Below are positions 34,950-43,350 of a DNA stretch of 64,000 nucleotides, in pieces (position 1 is the stretch's first letter; each line of letters starts with the position of its first letter). Below the pieces are notes generated by a model, which had not been told where the DNA came from, did not search any database, and saw nothing but the letters and a program-made list of their open reading frames with translations. The position numbers and the translations under genes are program-made. The DNA is from Streptomyces sp. NBC_00162 (GTDB lineage Bacteria > Actinomycetota > Actinomycetes > Streptomycetales > Streptomycetaceae), in assembly GCF_024611995.1 (NCBI RefSeq), contig NZ_CP102509.1, positions 4,774,001 through 4,838,000 on the forward strand, given 5' to 3'.

Positions 34950-34972
34950 AGTGTCCCACCGGGGTCTGACAG
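34950..34972 (-). promoter_or_regulatory. RecA-NDp/PafBC-like promoter of the PolA-like gene
   Basis: On the minus strand: CTGTCAGAC (34972-34964), 8 bp, GACACT (34955-34950), then 6 nt to GTG 34943. It fits TTGTCRGTG-N8-TANNNT loosely and predicts a leaderless transcript. Confidence 0.5.
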
Positions 34973-35014
34973 CCGCCGGGAAGGGGACACGAAGGACATG
35001 CCAAGCTGAGAGGT

Positions 35015-36193
35015 GTGAGAGACCTTGCCGAGACCGTCGACCGAGCCTTCGCCGCCGCCCTCTACGCCCAGGACGACACCGGGCTGGACACCGGGGCGTC
35101 GCTGCTGGTCGCCGAGACCGAGCGGTGGGCCGCTGTCGGCCGGGAGCTGCTGGGGCGCGGGGAGGCGTACGTACGACAGGGCTGGGAGCGGGGCTGGCAG
35201 CCGGCCGACGTGCTCCGGCTGGTCCGCCGGGACCTCGAGGAGCGGCACCTGCGGATCACCGGGGACCTGATCGCCGCCGAGGCGCGCCGCTACGCCCGGC
35301 TCCCCGAGCGCTGGACCGATGCCGAGGTCTGGTGGGGCGAGGACGGGGCGTACGCCGACCGGCTCGCGCAGCGCGAACGGACGGACCGGTTCACGCTGGC
35401 CACCGCCTTCCTGGAGGTGTTCCGGCTGCTGATCCGGCTGCCGTCGATCGAACCGGTGGGCCCCCTGCCCGGCGACCCGGCGGACGCGCTCGTGGAGCAC
35501 GCGCACATCGAGCCGCGCATGCTGGGCCGGATCCGCGCGCTGCTCGCGAAGGCCGAGGCGACCACCTTCCCCGAGGAGGCGGAGGCGCTCAGCGCCAAGG
35601 CCCAGGAGCTGATGGCCCGGCACACCGTGGACGAGGCGCTGCTCGCGGCCGGCGGCAAGGGCCCGGCCCAGGTGCCCGGCGCCTGCCGGATAGGCGTCGA
35701 GCCGCCGTACGAGGAGGCCAAGGCGGTGCTGCTCGACGCGGTGGCCACCGCCAACCGCTGCCGGGCGGTGTGGAACAGCGGCTTCGAGTTCTCCACGGTG
35801 GTCGGCTTCGAGAGCGACCTGGAGGCGGTGGAGCTGCTGTACACCTCGCTGCTCGTGCAGGGCACGGCGGCGATGACCCGCGCGGAGGCAGCGCAGCGCT
35901 CGGGCGGGCGCAAGCGGACGAAGACCTTCAGACAGTCCTTCCTGCTCGCATACGCCAGCAGGCTGGGCCAGCGGCTCGCCGAGACGGCCGAGCACACGGC
36001 GAGCGAGGCACCAGGCAACCTGCCGGCCCTGGTCGCCCGGGACGTGGCGGTCACCTCCCGGGCGGAGGAGATGTTCCCGCGGACCACGACGACCCGGCTG
36101 CGCGGTGCCACCGACCACGCGGGCTGGGAGGACGGCACGGCGGCCGCGGATGCCGCCCATGTGGCCCGCCGAGGCAAACCGCTACCGCGCTGA
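35015..36193 (+). CDS. DUF2786 domain protein
   Basis: 392 residues from GTG 35015, divergent from the polymerase gene with a 71-bp gap. The central part (about 170-215) holds the DUF2786 signature RIRALLAKAEATTFPEEAEA and AKAQELMARHTVDEALL, followed by an alpha/beta region. The N-terminal 150 residues are helical with many Arg and Trp. No catalytic motif is known to me. Pairing with the PolA-like gene is typical in Streptomyces and hints at a nucleic-acid role. CAAGCT ends 7 nt before the start, so leaderless initiation is possible. Confidence 0.8.
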   Translation: MRDLAETVDRAFAAALYAQDDTGLDTGASLLVAETERWAAVGRELLGRGEAYVRQGWERGWQPADVLRLVRRDLEERHLRITGDLIAAEARRYARLPERWTDAEVWWGEDGAYADRLAQRERTDRFTLATAFLEVFRLLIRLPSIEPVGPLPGDPADALVEHAHIEPRMLGRIRALLAKAEATTFPEEAEALSAKAQELMARHTVDEALLAAGGKGPAQVPGACRIGVEPPYEEAKAVLLDAVATANRCRAVWNSGFEFSTVVGFESDLEAVELLYTSLLVQGTAAMTRAEAAQRSGGRKRTKTFRQSFLLAYASRLGQRLAETAEHTASEAPGNLPALVARDVAVTSRAEEMFPRTTTTRLRGATDHAGWEDGTAAADAAHVARRGKPLPR

Positions 36194-36210
36194 CCGGGGC
36201 TCCGCCCCGG
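36194..36210 (+). terminator. Hairpin after the DUF2786 gene
   Basis: CCGGGGC (36194-36200), TCC, GCCCCGG (36204-36210), starting right after the stop codon. Confidence 0.5.
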
Positions 36211-36240
36211 CCGGGACCGCTCTGTGATCAGGGAAGCACC

Positions 36241-36291
36241 GCGCGTGCACGTGCATCTGCCCATGCATACGCCAATGAACACAGCTATGAT
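36241..36291 (+). promoter_or_regulatory. Promoter with palindromic operator, DUF397 gene (copy 1 of a duplicated element)
   Basis: GCGCG, the perfect palindrome TGCACGTGCA (36246-36255), TCTGCCC, a -35 box ATGCAT (36263-36268), 17 bp, and -10 TATGAT (36286-36291). Bases 36241-36262 occur again, inverted and identical, at 37341-37362 before the RsbW-like gene, with the same -35/-10 spacing. The palindrome centre lies about 47 bp upstream of the predicted start, an activator-like position. Confidence 0.7.
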
Positions 36292-36328
36292 CCGGTGCAG
36301 TTGACATCTGCACTATCGGGGGCTTCCT

Positions 36329-36574
36329 GTGGACCACGCGTACAACGGGATGGCAGCTGCAGAACTCGCTTCCTTGTTTCAGCTGACCTGGCAGAAGAGC
36401 AGACACAGCAACTCGCAGGGATCCTGCGTGGAGTTCGCGAAACTGCCCGGCGGCGATGTCGCCATGCGCAACTCGCGCTTTCCGGACGGCCCGGCGCTCG
36501 TGTACACGCCGGCCGAGATAGAGGCCCTGCTCCTGGGCGTCAAGGACGGCGAGTTCGATCACCTGATCGGCTGA
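36329..36574 (+). CDS. DUF397 protein (WhiJ-cluster small partner)
   Basis: 81 residues from GTG 36329. It shows the DUF397 signature: WQKSRHSNSQGSCVEFAKLP, MRNSRFPDGPALVYTPAE and a C-terminal KDGEFDHL. In Streptomyces these small proteins accompany Scr1/WhiJ-type HTH regulators and control differentiation or act as toxin-antitoxin-like pairs; the HTH partner here is 37553-38413. Transcription probably starts about 31 nt upstream from the duplicated promoter. A palindrome and a terminator follow. Confidence 0.85.
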   Translation: MDHAYNGMAAAELASLFQLTWQKSRHSNSQGSCVEFAKLPGGDVAMRNSRFPDGPALVYTPAEIEALLLGVKDGEFDHLIG

Positions 36575-36599
36575 CGGAACGGCGCACCCCATCAAGCCA

Positions 36600-36609
36600 T
36601 GCACGTGCA
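36600..36609. promoter_or_regulatory. Third copy of the TGCACGTGCA palindrome
   Basis: Same 10-bp palindrome as in the two promoters, immediately before the terminator between the DUF397 and RsbW-like genes. Flanks do not match the promoter copies. It may be an auxiliary operator. Confidence 0.5.
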
Positions 36610-36646
36610 CTGGCCGGGACTGATCACTGAGATCAGTCCCGGCCAG
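36610..36646. terminator. Bidirectional terminator between DUF397 and RsbW-like genes
   Basis: Perfect 16-bp stem (36610-36625 with 36631-36646), 5-nt loop, between convergent genes. Confidence 0.85.
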
Positions 36647-36697
36647 TTGTCGTGTTCAGGGCGGGTGGTTCCGGCTCGTTCCCCGCTCGCTCCCCGC

Positions 36698-37207
36698 TCA
36701 GTCCTGGAGCAGGAAAAGCGCCCAGACCACCTTGCCGGTCAGCCGGCCCGCGAGCGGGTGCCAGCCCCAGCTGTCGCTGTACGAGTCCACCAGGAACAGC
36801 CCGCGCCCGGACTCCAGGTCGCAGTTCTCCTCCGTGCGCTCGGGGGAGAAGGAACCCCCGGGCCGGTCCTCGCTGGGGTCGCGCACCGCGCATACCAGCC
36901 GGGTGCTCCACCGCATCAGGTGCAGCCGTACCGCCGGCTCCGCCTCGCCGCCCGCACCCCGCGAATCCTCAGGCAGGGCATGGCGAAGCGCGTTGGTGAC
37001 GAGCTCGGAGACTACGAGGGCGACATCGTCGAACCGCTCGTCGAGACCCCACTGGGACAGCGTCGACCGGCAGAAGGTGCGTGCTCCGCGCACGGCTTCC
37101 AGCCGGGCGGGCAGGGCGCAGGACGCGGACCCGGAGACAGCCGTGGGGTCGACCGGGGGAAGCCCCTGCCGTAACGGCTCGAGCATGGTCGATCCATTCG
37201 TCCCCAT
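36698..37207 (-). CDS. RsbW-like anti-sigma-factor ATP-binding protein
   Basis: 169 residues from ATG 37207 with GGGAG about 7 nt upstream; ATG 37186 is an alternative. It has the GHKL histidine-kinase-like ATPase fold: N-box VVSELVTNALRHA, G1 box AVRDPSEDRPG and G2 SGRGLFLVDSYSDSWGW. Such stand-alone ATPases bind and inhibit sigma factors or phosphorylate anti-anti-sigma proteins. It sits in the WhiJ-type cluster, divergent from the HTH gene and convergent with the DUF397 gene. Its promoter carries the same long operator element as the DUF397 promoter. Confidence 0.85.
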   Translation of the reverse strand: MGTNGSTMLEPLRQGLPPVDPTAVSGSASCALPARLEAVRGARTFCRSTLSQWGLDERFDDVALVVSELVTNALRHALPEDSRGAGGEAEPAVRLHLMRWSTRLVCAVRDPSEDRPGGSFSPERTEENCDLESGRGLFLVDSYSDSWGWHPLAGRLTGKVVWALFLLQD

Positions 37208-37552
37208 GCGAGGCACTCCCGGGATTCGCGGACGAAGCGGCGGCCTCGTCCAAAGAGAACTGCGGGGTGGGTCCGGCGCCGGCGCGAACAGCACGCAGGT
37301 GCGCGGGGACCATCGTTCCGAATGGGAGAGCCGGATGCAAGGGCAGATGCACGTGCACGCGCCGGACCTGTCCACTCCCGTGACGGTTCTTGCTCATTTC
37401 TTCCTACGCATACTTACGGACTTCTTTTCCAGGAGCCTGGATTCCGTTACAGAACGAGTACGGGCCGATGCGTTTTGGTGGCAGACTGCGGGCCCTGGGG
37501 TACGGGGGCCCCGCGCGCACGCATGCCAATTGCGATGGGGAGGGCAGTACTA
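37208..37552. other. 345-bp divergent intergenic region
   Basis: No gene is supported here. It holds the leftward promoter of the RsbW-like gene (37312-37362). On the other side it must hold the promoter of the HTH gene; an AT-richer stretch at about 37385-37445 (TTGCTC at 37390, several TAC/CAT runs) is the best candidate, but I could not fix boxes with normal spacing. The HTH ribosome site GGGGAGGG is at its right end. Confidence 0.6.
37312..37362 (-). promoter_or_regulatory. Promoter with palindromic operator, RsbW-like gene (copy 2 of the duplicated element)
   Basis: Minus strand, reading down from 37362: GCGCG, TGCACGTGCA (37357-37348), TCTGCCC, -35 TTGCAT (37340-37335), 17 bp, -10 AACGAT (37317-37312). 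The 22 bp before the -35 box are identical to copy 1 at 36241-36262. Leader to ATG 37207 is about 100 nt. Confidence 0.65.
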
Positions 37553-38413
37553 GTGACCGCAGAAGCGAGCGGTTCTGTGGTGCGCCGCATCCTCCTGGGC
37601 TCCCAGCTCAGGCGACTCCGAGAATCCCGCGGCATCACCCGTGAGGCGGCCGGCTACTCGATCCGCGCATCCGAATCGAAGATCAGCCGCTTGGAGTTGG
37701 GAAGGGTGAGCTTCAAGGCCAGAGACGTGGAGGACCTCCTCACGCTCTACGGAGTCACGGACACCGCCGAGCGCGAGTCCCTGCTGGGACTGGTCCGCGA
37801 GGCCAACGCGACGGGCTGGTGGCACAGTTACGGCGACGTGCTGCCCGGCTGGTTCCAGACGTACATCGGTCTGGAGGGCGCGGCCTCGCTCATCCGCATC
37901 TATGAAGTCCAGTTCGTCCACGGCCTGTTGCAGACCGAGGCCTACGCCCACGCCGTCGTCAGCCGCGGCATGCCCGGCGCCACCCCCGTCGAGATCGACC
38001 GCCGCGTCGCGCTGCGCCTGGAGCGCCAGAAGGTCCTCGTCTCCGAGAACGCGCCGGTCTTCCACGCCGTCCTCGACGAGGCCGCCCTGCGCCGCCCGTA
38101 CGGCGACCGCGACGTCATGCGCGGTCAGCTGGAGCACCTCATCGAGGTCTCCCAGCGGCCCAACGTGCAGCTCCAGGTGATGCCCTTCTCCTTCGGCGGC
38201 CACGCGGGCGAGAGCGGAGCCTTCACCCTGCTGCGCTTCCCCGAGTCCGACCTCCAGGACATCGTCTATCTGGAACAGCTCACCAGTGCCCTCTACCTGG
38301 ACAAGGACGAGGAAGTGGGGCAGTACGGGCGGGCGATGGAGCGGCTCCAGGCAGACTGCCCCGACGCGGACCGGACCCGGGATCTTCTCCGCGGTCTGCT
38401 CCAACTGTCTTGA
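37553..38413 (+). CDS. WhiJ/Scr1-type helix-turn-helix regulator (DUF5753)
   Basis: 286 residues. GTG 37553 (MTAEASGSVVRRILLG) is taken because GGGGAGGG lies 8 nt upstream. The N-terminal Xre-type HTH reads LGSQLRRLRESRGITREAAG, then SESKISRLELGRVSFK. The remainder is DUF5753, with GWWHSYGDVLPGWFQTYIGL, YEVQFVHGLLQTEAYA and LQVMPFSFGGHAG. This is the antitoxin-like regulator partner of DUF397 proteins in Streptomyces developmental clusters. It probably binds the TGCACGTGCA sites nearby (inference). Confidence 0.88.
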   Translation: MTAEASGSVVRRILLGSQLRRLRESRGITREAAGYSIRASESKISRLELGRVSFKARDVEDLLTLYGVTDTAERESLLGLVREANATGWWHSYGDVLPGWFQTYIGLEGAASLIRIYEVQFVHGLLQTEAYAHAVVSRGMPGATPVEIDRRVALRLERQKVLVSENAPVFHAVLDEAALRRPYGDRDVMRGQLEHLIEVSQRPNVQLQVMPFSFGGHAGESGAFTLLRFPESDLQDIVYLEQLTSALYLDKDEEVGQYGRAMERLQADCPDADRTRDLLRGLLQLS

Positions 38414-38502
38414 TTCGAACGTACTATGACTCCTGATCAGTGCATGACGACCGATCGGTCTCCGGTGCAGCGCACGGGTGCGCGCTCGCAGTAAGGGATG
38501 GC

Positions 38503-39960
38503 ATGTCCATATTCAGCGACCTGGCTCACCAGTACATCGACGGCGAATGGCTGGCCGGTACCGGTTCGTGGGACATCATCGACGTCAACCCGTACAACGG
38601 GGAGAAGCTCGCGGCCATCACGGTGGCCACCGTCGAGCAGGTGGACCAGGCCTACCGCGGCGCCGAGCGCGCCCAGCGCGAATGGGCGGCCACCAGCCCT
38701 TACACCAGACGCGCGGTCCTGGAGCGCGCCCTGCGGATCACCGAGGAGCGCGAGAAGGAGATCATCGAGGCGATGATCGACGAGCTCGGCGGGACCCATC
38801 CCAAGGCCGAGTACGAGGTCCATCTCGCCAAGGAGTTCATCCGCGAGGCGATGCAGCTCGCCGTCCGCCCCGAGGGCCGCATCCTGGCCTCGCCGGTCGA
38901 GGGCAAGGAGAACCGGGTCCAGCGCCTCCCGGTCGGCGTGATCACCGTGATCAGCCCCTTCAACTTCCCCTTCCTGGTCACCCTGAAGTCGGTCGCCCCG
39001 GCGCTCGCGCTGGGCAACGCGGTGGTGATCAAGCCGAACCAGAACGCGCCCGTGGTCGGCGGCGGGGTCATCGCCAAGATCTTCGAGGACGCGGGACTCC
39101 CGGCCGGGCTGCTGAACGTCCTGGTCACCGACATAGCCGAGATCGGCGACGCGCTCCTGACCCACCCCGTCCCCAAGGTCATCTCCTTCGCGGGCTCCGA
39201 CCGCGTGGGCCGGCACGTCGGGGCGGTCGCCGCCCGCCACTTCAAGCGGACGGTCCTGGAGCTGAGCGGCAACAGCGCACTCGTCGTCCTCGACGACGCC
39301 GACCTCGACTACGCGGTGGACGCGGCAGTCTTCAGCCGCTTCGTCTACCAGGGCCAGGTCTGCATGGCCGCCAACCGGATCCTGGTCGACGCCGCCGTCG
39401 CGGAGGAGTTCACCGAGAAGTTCACCGCCCGCGTGCGCGGCCTGAAGACGGGCGACCCGCACGAGGCCGACACCCACATCGGCCCGCTGATCAACTCCTT
39501 CCAGGCCGACGCCCTGACCGCGCTGGTGGACCAGGCCGTGGAAGCCGGCGCGCAGGCGCTCGTACGGGGTTCTACGCGCGGCAACCTGGTCGAGCCGACC
39601 GTACTGGCCGGCCTCCCCGAGGACTCGCCGCTGCTGGGCCAGGAGATCTTCGGCCCGGTGGCGCTGCTGGTGGTCTTCGACGGCGAGGACGAGGCCGTAC
39701 GGCTGACCAACGCCACCCCCTACGGCCTGAGCGGGGCCGTGCACACGCGGGACGTGGAGCGAGGCGTCCGCTTCGCGCAGCGGATAGAGACGGGGATGAT
39801 CCACGTCAACGACTCCACGATCGGGGACGAACCGCTGGCCGCCTTCGGCGGCGAGAAGGCCTCTGGCCTGGGCCGTCTCAACGGTGAGGCCACCGTGGAG
39901 GCCTTCACCACCCAGAAATGGATCTCGGTTCAGCACGGGCGCAGCCGCTTCCCGTTCTAG
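38503..39960 (+). CDS. NAD(P)+-dependent aldehyde dehydrogenase
   Basis: 485 residues from ATG 38503 with AAGGGATG upstream. ALDH superfamily landmarks: PFNFPF, the cofactor turn SFAGSDRVGRHVG, the general base Glu253 in LELSGNSA, nucleophile Cys287 in GQVCMAANR, and EIFGPVALL. The layout resembles benzaldehyde/salicylaldehyde dehydrogenases (XylC/NahF type). It oxidises an aldehyde to the acid in the cytoplasm; the substrate cannot be read from sequence. It stands alone between the HTH gene and the PBP gene. Confidence 0.9.
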   Translation: MSIFSDLAHQYIDGEWLAGTGSWDIIDVNPYNGEKLAAITVATVEQVDQAYRGAERAQREWAATSPYTRRAVLERALRITEEREKEIIEAMIDELGGTHPKAEYEVHLAKEFIREAMQLAVRPEGRILASPVEGKENRVQRLPVGVITVISPFNFPFLVTLKSVAPALALGNAVVIKPNQNAPVVGGGVIAKIFEDAGLPAGLLNVLVTDIAEIGDALLTHPVPKVISFAGSDRVGRHVGAVAARHFKRTVLELSGNSALVVLDDADLDYAVDAAVFSRFVYQGQVCMAANRILVDAAVAEEFTEKFTARVRGLKTGDPHEADTHIGPLINSFQADALTALVDQAVEAGAQALVRGSTRGNLVEPTVLAGLPEDSPLLGQEIFGPVALLVVFDGEDEAVRLTNATPYGLSGAVHTRDVERGVRFAQRIETGMIHVNDSTIGDEPLAAFGGEKASGLGRLNGEATVEAFTTQKWISVQHGRSRFPF

Positions 39961-40001
39961 ACTCAACCGGGCGTACGTGGAGCCGCCCGGGGGAGTGCAA
40001 G

Positions 40002-42089
40002 TTGAGCAACATACCCGAGACCGGCCGGACCCCTCGGGTCCAGAACCGGCTCGTCGTCATCCAGATCGTGGTCTTCTCGCTTCTGCTCACCCTGGGCGGA
40101 CGGCTCTGGTACCTCCAGATACGCAATGGCGAGGAGTACACGGACGAGGCCAAGAACAACCACGTCCAGCGGGTGGTCCAGCCCGCCGTGCGCGGCTCGA
40201 TCCTGGACTCGCGCGGGGTGCCGCTCGCCGACAACGCGACCCACCTGGTGGTGTCCGCCAACCGCACCGAGCTGCTGACCATGAAGGACCGCGGCAAGGA
40301 CGTGCTCACCCGCCTCGCGGGAGTCCTGGGCATGGACCCGCAGGAGGTCGTCGACAAGGTCCGGCTCTGCGACTCCAAGACCCCGCAGCCCTGCTGGAAC
40401 GGCTCGCCCTACCAGCCGATCCCGGTCAGCGACGAGGCCACCACCGAGCAGGCGCTCCAGATCCACGAGCACGCCGAGGACTTCCCCGGCATCACCGCCG
40501 AGCCCACCGCCATGCGCCGCTACGCCGCACCCGACGAGGCCAACACCTCCCAGGTGCTCGGCTACCTCTCGCCGGTCACCGACGAGGAGATCGGCAAGGC
40601 GAAGAACTCCGACTCCCCCTACCTGCGCTCCGACCAGGTCGGCCGCTCCGGCCTGGAGCGCACGTACGACAAGGAGCTGCGCGGCAAGGCGGGCATCACC
40701 CGCTACGAGGTCGACAACCTCGGCCGGGTCATCGGCCAGGGCGAGACCGACAAGGCGCTGCCCGGCTCGAACGTCGTGACCTCGATCGACTCCCGGGTGC
40801 AGGCGGTCGCCGAGAGCGAGCTGAACAACGCGATGATCGAGGCCCGCAAGACGTACGACAAGAACACCCGCAGGAACTACGAGGCGGACTCGGGCGCGGT
40901 CGTGGTGATGGAGTCCAAGACCGGCCGCATCGTGGCGATGGCCTCGAACCCGACCTACGACCCGAACGCCTGGGTGGGCGGCATCTCCGGCAAGGACTAC
41001 GCGGCCCTCACCGACAAGGAGTCGAACTACCCGCTGCTGAACCGGGCGATCCAGGCCCAGGCGGCGCCGGGCTCCATCTTCAAGGTGGTCACCTCGACCG
41101 CCGCGGTCAATGCCGGGTACCCGTTCAACAACCGCTACCCCTGCCCCAGCTCGTACTCGGTGGGCAGCCAGACCTTCACCAACTTCGAGTCGCAGGGCCA
41201 CGGCGACATCACCATCGGCCGGGCCCTGGAAGTCTCCTGCGACACCGTCTACTACGCCATCGCGGACCAGGAGTGGAAGAAGGACGGCGGGATCAACCCG
41301 AAGAAGAACCCGGGCGACTGGTTCCTCAAGACCGCCCACGAGTTCGGGCTGGGCAAGCGCACGGGCATCGACCTGCCGAACGAGGTGCCCGGACGGGTCC
41401 CCGACCGGAAGTGGAAGCAGGACTTCTTCGAGGCGAACAAGGAAGCCTGGTGCCGGGACGGCAAGAAGAACGGCTCCTTCGCCGAGAAGATCGCCTACGA
41501 GAACTGCCGCCAGGGCAACCAGCTGCGTGAGGGCGACGCCATCAACTACTCGATCGGGCAGGGCGACACGCTCGTCACCCCGGTCCAGATGGCCTCCGTC
41601 TACGCGGCCATCGCCAACGGCGGCACGCTCCACCAGCCCAGCGTCGGCAAGGCGATCGTCAGCGCCGACGGCACGTCGGTCCAGGAGATCGCGCCGAAGG
41701 AGCAGGGCAAGCTGCCGATGGACGCCAAGACCCGCGACAACATCGACGAGGCCCTCGCCGGCGTGGCCACCACGGGCAGCGCCGCCTGGCGCTTCGGCGG
41801 CTGGCCGCAGAAGCAGATCCCGATGCACGCCAAGACGGGCACCGCCGAGGTCCAGGGCAAGCAGACCACCTCGTGGTTCGCCTCCTACACCGAGGACTAC
41901 ACGATCATCATGACGATCTCCCAGGGCGGCACCGGCTCGGGCGCCTCGGGACCGGCGGTCCGCAAGATCTACGAGGCGATGTACGGGCTCGACCCGACGG
42001 GCAAGCAGGACCTTTCCAAGGCCCTGCTGCCGCAGCCGGCCACCGCCCTTCCGGTGCTCCGGCCGGAAGCCGAGGACGCCCCGAAATGA
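40002..42089 (+). CDS. mrdA: Class B penicillin-binding protein 2 (peptidoglycan transpeptidase)
   Basis: 695 residues. TTG 40002 (MSNIPETGRTPRVQNRLVV) has GGGGGAG about 7 nt upstream. One N-terminal transmembrane helix (about 20-40), the pedestal/dimerisation domain, then the transpeptidase: SxxK with Ser358 in APGSIFKVV, SCD in VSCDTVYY, and KTG at Lys611 in HAKTGTAEV. It cross-links peptidoglycan outside the membrane. No FtsW/RodA partner or mre genes are next to it, so this is one of the additional PBP2-like proteins of Streptomyces, possibly for growth or spore wall. Confidence 0.9.
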   Translation: MSNIPETGRTPRVQNRLVVIQIVVFSLLLTLGGRLWYLQIRNGEEYTDEAKNNHVQRVVQPAVRGSILDSRGVPLADNATHLVVSANRTELLTMKDRGKDVLTRLAGVLGMDPQEVVDKVRLCDSKTPQPCWNGSPYQPIPVSDEATTEQALQIHEHAEDFPGITAEPTAMRRYAAPDEANTSQVLGYLSPVTDEEIGKAKNSDSPYLRSDQVGRSGLERTYDKELRGKAGITRYEVDNLGRVIGQGETDKALPGSNVVTSIDSRVQAVAESELNNAMIEARKTYDKNTRRNYEADSGAVVVMESKTGRIVAMASNPTYDPNAWVGGISGKDYAALTDKESNYPLLNRAIQAQAAPGSIFKVVTSTAAVNAGYPFNNRYPCPSSYSVGSQTFTNFESQGHGDITIGRALEVSCDTVYYAIADQEWKKDGGINPKKNPGDWFLKTAHEFGLGKRTGIDLPNEVPGRVPDRKWKQDFFEANKEAWCRDGKKNGSFAEKIAYENCRQGNQLREGDAINYSIGQGDTLVTPVQMASVYAAIANGGTLHQPSVGKAIVSADGTSVQEIAPKEQGKLPMDAKTRDNIDEALAGVATTGSAAWRFGGWPQKQIPMHAKTGTAEVQGKQTTSWFASYTEDYTIIMTISQGGTGSGASGPAVRKIYEAMYGLDPTGKQDLSKALLPQPATALPVLRPEAEDAPK

Positions 42090-42177
42090 CAGCCCATTGA
42101 GGACAGAAGCTGACCGCAAGGCTCCGTAACTTGGTTCTTGTCAGCAGGAAGCACACCGACACCGAAGGCGGCAGATC

Positions 42178-42690
42178 ATGGCTCAGGTTTCCATGGAGAT
42201 CCCCGGCGACGAGCGCGGCACGCTCCTCGCCTTCGTCGAGGCCCAGCGGGCGGCCCTGCGCGAATCGGCGCTCGGACTGAGCGAGGAGCAGGCCGCGAGC
42301 CGTCCCACCGCCAGCGAGCTGTCCCTGTCGGGGCTGCTCAAGCACGCGGCCGAGGTCGAGCTCAACTGGCTGCGGATGGCCCAGCAGCGGCCCAACGAGC
42401 GGCAGCGCGCGCGGGAGACCTGGGGCGAGGCCTTCAGCCTGGCCGAGGGCGAGTCCATGCCGTCCGTCCTGGCCTTCTGGGACGGGGTCACGCGGGAGCT
42501 GGAGACCTTCATCCTGGCCGTGCCCAGCCTCGACGACGTGTTCCCGCTGCCTCCGGCGCCCTGGTTCCCGAAGGACGCCAAGGTCTCGATGCGCTGGCTG
42601 CTCCTGCACCTGGTGGAGGAGTACGCCCGGCACGCGGGCCACGCGGACATCGTCCGCGAGACCCTCGACGGGACCAAGGCCATGGGCTGA
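42178..42690 (+). CDS. DinB-like thiol-dependent transferase (DUF664)
   Basis: 170 residues forming a four-helix bundle. The three metal ligands expected in DinB/MST proteins are present: His in LLKHAAEVE, and two in the HLVEEYARHAGHADIVRE segment. In actinobacteria many of these are mycothiol-dependent S-transferases or isomerases. AGGCGGC is the ribosome site. It is 24 bp upstream of the PadR gene and could be transcribed with it. Confidence 0.8.
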   Translation: MAQVSMEIPGDERGTLLAFVEAQRAALRESALGLSEEQAASRPTASELSLSGLLKHAAEVELNWLRMAQQRPNERQRARETWGEAFSLAEGESMPSVLAFWDGVTRELETFILAVPSLDDVFPLPPAPWFPKDAKVSMRWLLLHLVEEYARHAGHADIVRETLDGTKAMG

Positions 42691-42702
42691 CCACTGGCTT
42701 AG

Positions 42703-42708
42703 TAGCCT
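42703..42708 (+). promoter_or_regulatory. -10 hexamer TAGCCT, leaderless padR-like gene
   Basis: TAGCCT ends 6 nt before the ATG at 42715, just behind the DinB-like stop. No -35 box or Shine-Dalgarno seen. Confidence 0.35.
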
Positions 42709-42714
42709 GGCCCC

Positions 42715-43350
42715 ATGTCAGCGATCCGGCTTCTCGTCCTCGGCGCCGTCCGACAGCACGGGCGGGCGCACGGGTACCAGGTGCGCAACGACCTCGAGTT
42801 CTGGGGCGCGCACGAGTGGTCCAACGCCAAGCCCGGATCGATCTACCACGCGCTCAAGCAGATGGCGAAGCAGGGAGTCCTGCACGCGCACGAGGTGGCG
42901 CCCAGCGCCGCCGGCGGGCCGCCGCGCACCGAGTACGAGGTCACGGACGCGGGGAACGCGGAGTACTTCAAGCTGCTGCGCGAGGCCCTGGCGGCGTACG
43001 ACCAGAAGACGGACGTGCTGTCCGCGGCGATCGGCTTCATGGTCGATCTGCCGCGGGCCGAGGTGCTGGAACTGCTCGGCGAGCGGCTGTCGAAGCTGGC
43101 GGGCTGGCGGTTGGCGGTGACGGAGTACTACACGCCGGAGGCCGGCCCGGGACAGCTGGGGCACATCGGCGAGATCATGCACATGTGGGTCCACTCCGCG
43201 GACGCCGAGGCGGAGTGGACGCGGGGCCTGATCGCCCGGATCGAGGGGGGCGCGTACTCCTTCGACGGCGAGGGCGGCGAGCCGTTCGTCGGGGTCCTGG
43301 CGGACGGCGAGGAGAACCCGTTCGCGCAGTCCGGCCCTCCCTGTCCGTAA
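42715..43350 (+). CDS. PadR-family transcriptional regulator
   Basis: 211 residues. An N-terminal winged helix (IRLLVLGAVRQHGRAHGYQV, SNAKPGSIYHALKQMAKQGV, then a wing with TEYEVTDAG) is followed by a long C-terminal helical dimerisation and ligand domain (Vir-type). It lies directly upstream of an ABC exporter, the classic arrangement in which PadR represses the pump until a drug binds. Two identical 14-bp motifs between its stop and the ABC gene are likely operators. Confidence 0.87.
   Translation: MSAIRLLVLGAVRQHGRAHGYQVRNDLEFWGAHEWSNAKPGSIYHALKQMAKQGVLHAHEVAPSAAGGPPRTEYEVTDAGNAEYFKLLREALAAYDQKTDVLSAAIGFMVDLPRAEVLELLGERLSKLAGWRLAVTEYYTPEAGPGQLGHIGEIMHMWVHSADAEAEWTRGLIARIEGGAYSFDGEGGEPFVGVLADGEENPFAQSGPPCP

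Noticed and set aside
36301..36306. TTGACA as -35 box of the DUF397 gene
   Set aside because: At 17-18 bp spacing the -10 would fall on the start codon region with no TANNNT; the upstream ATGCAT/TATGAT pair fits and is conserved in the second promoter.
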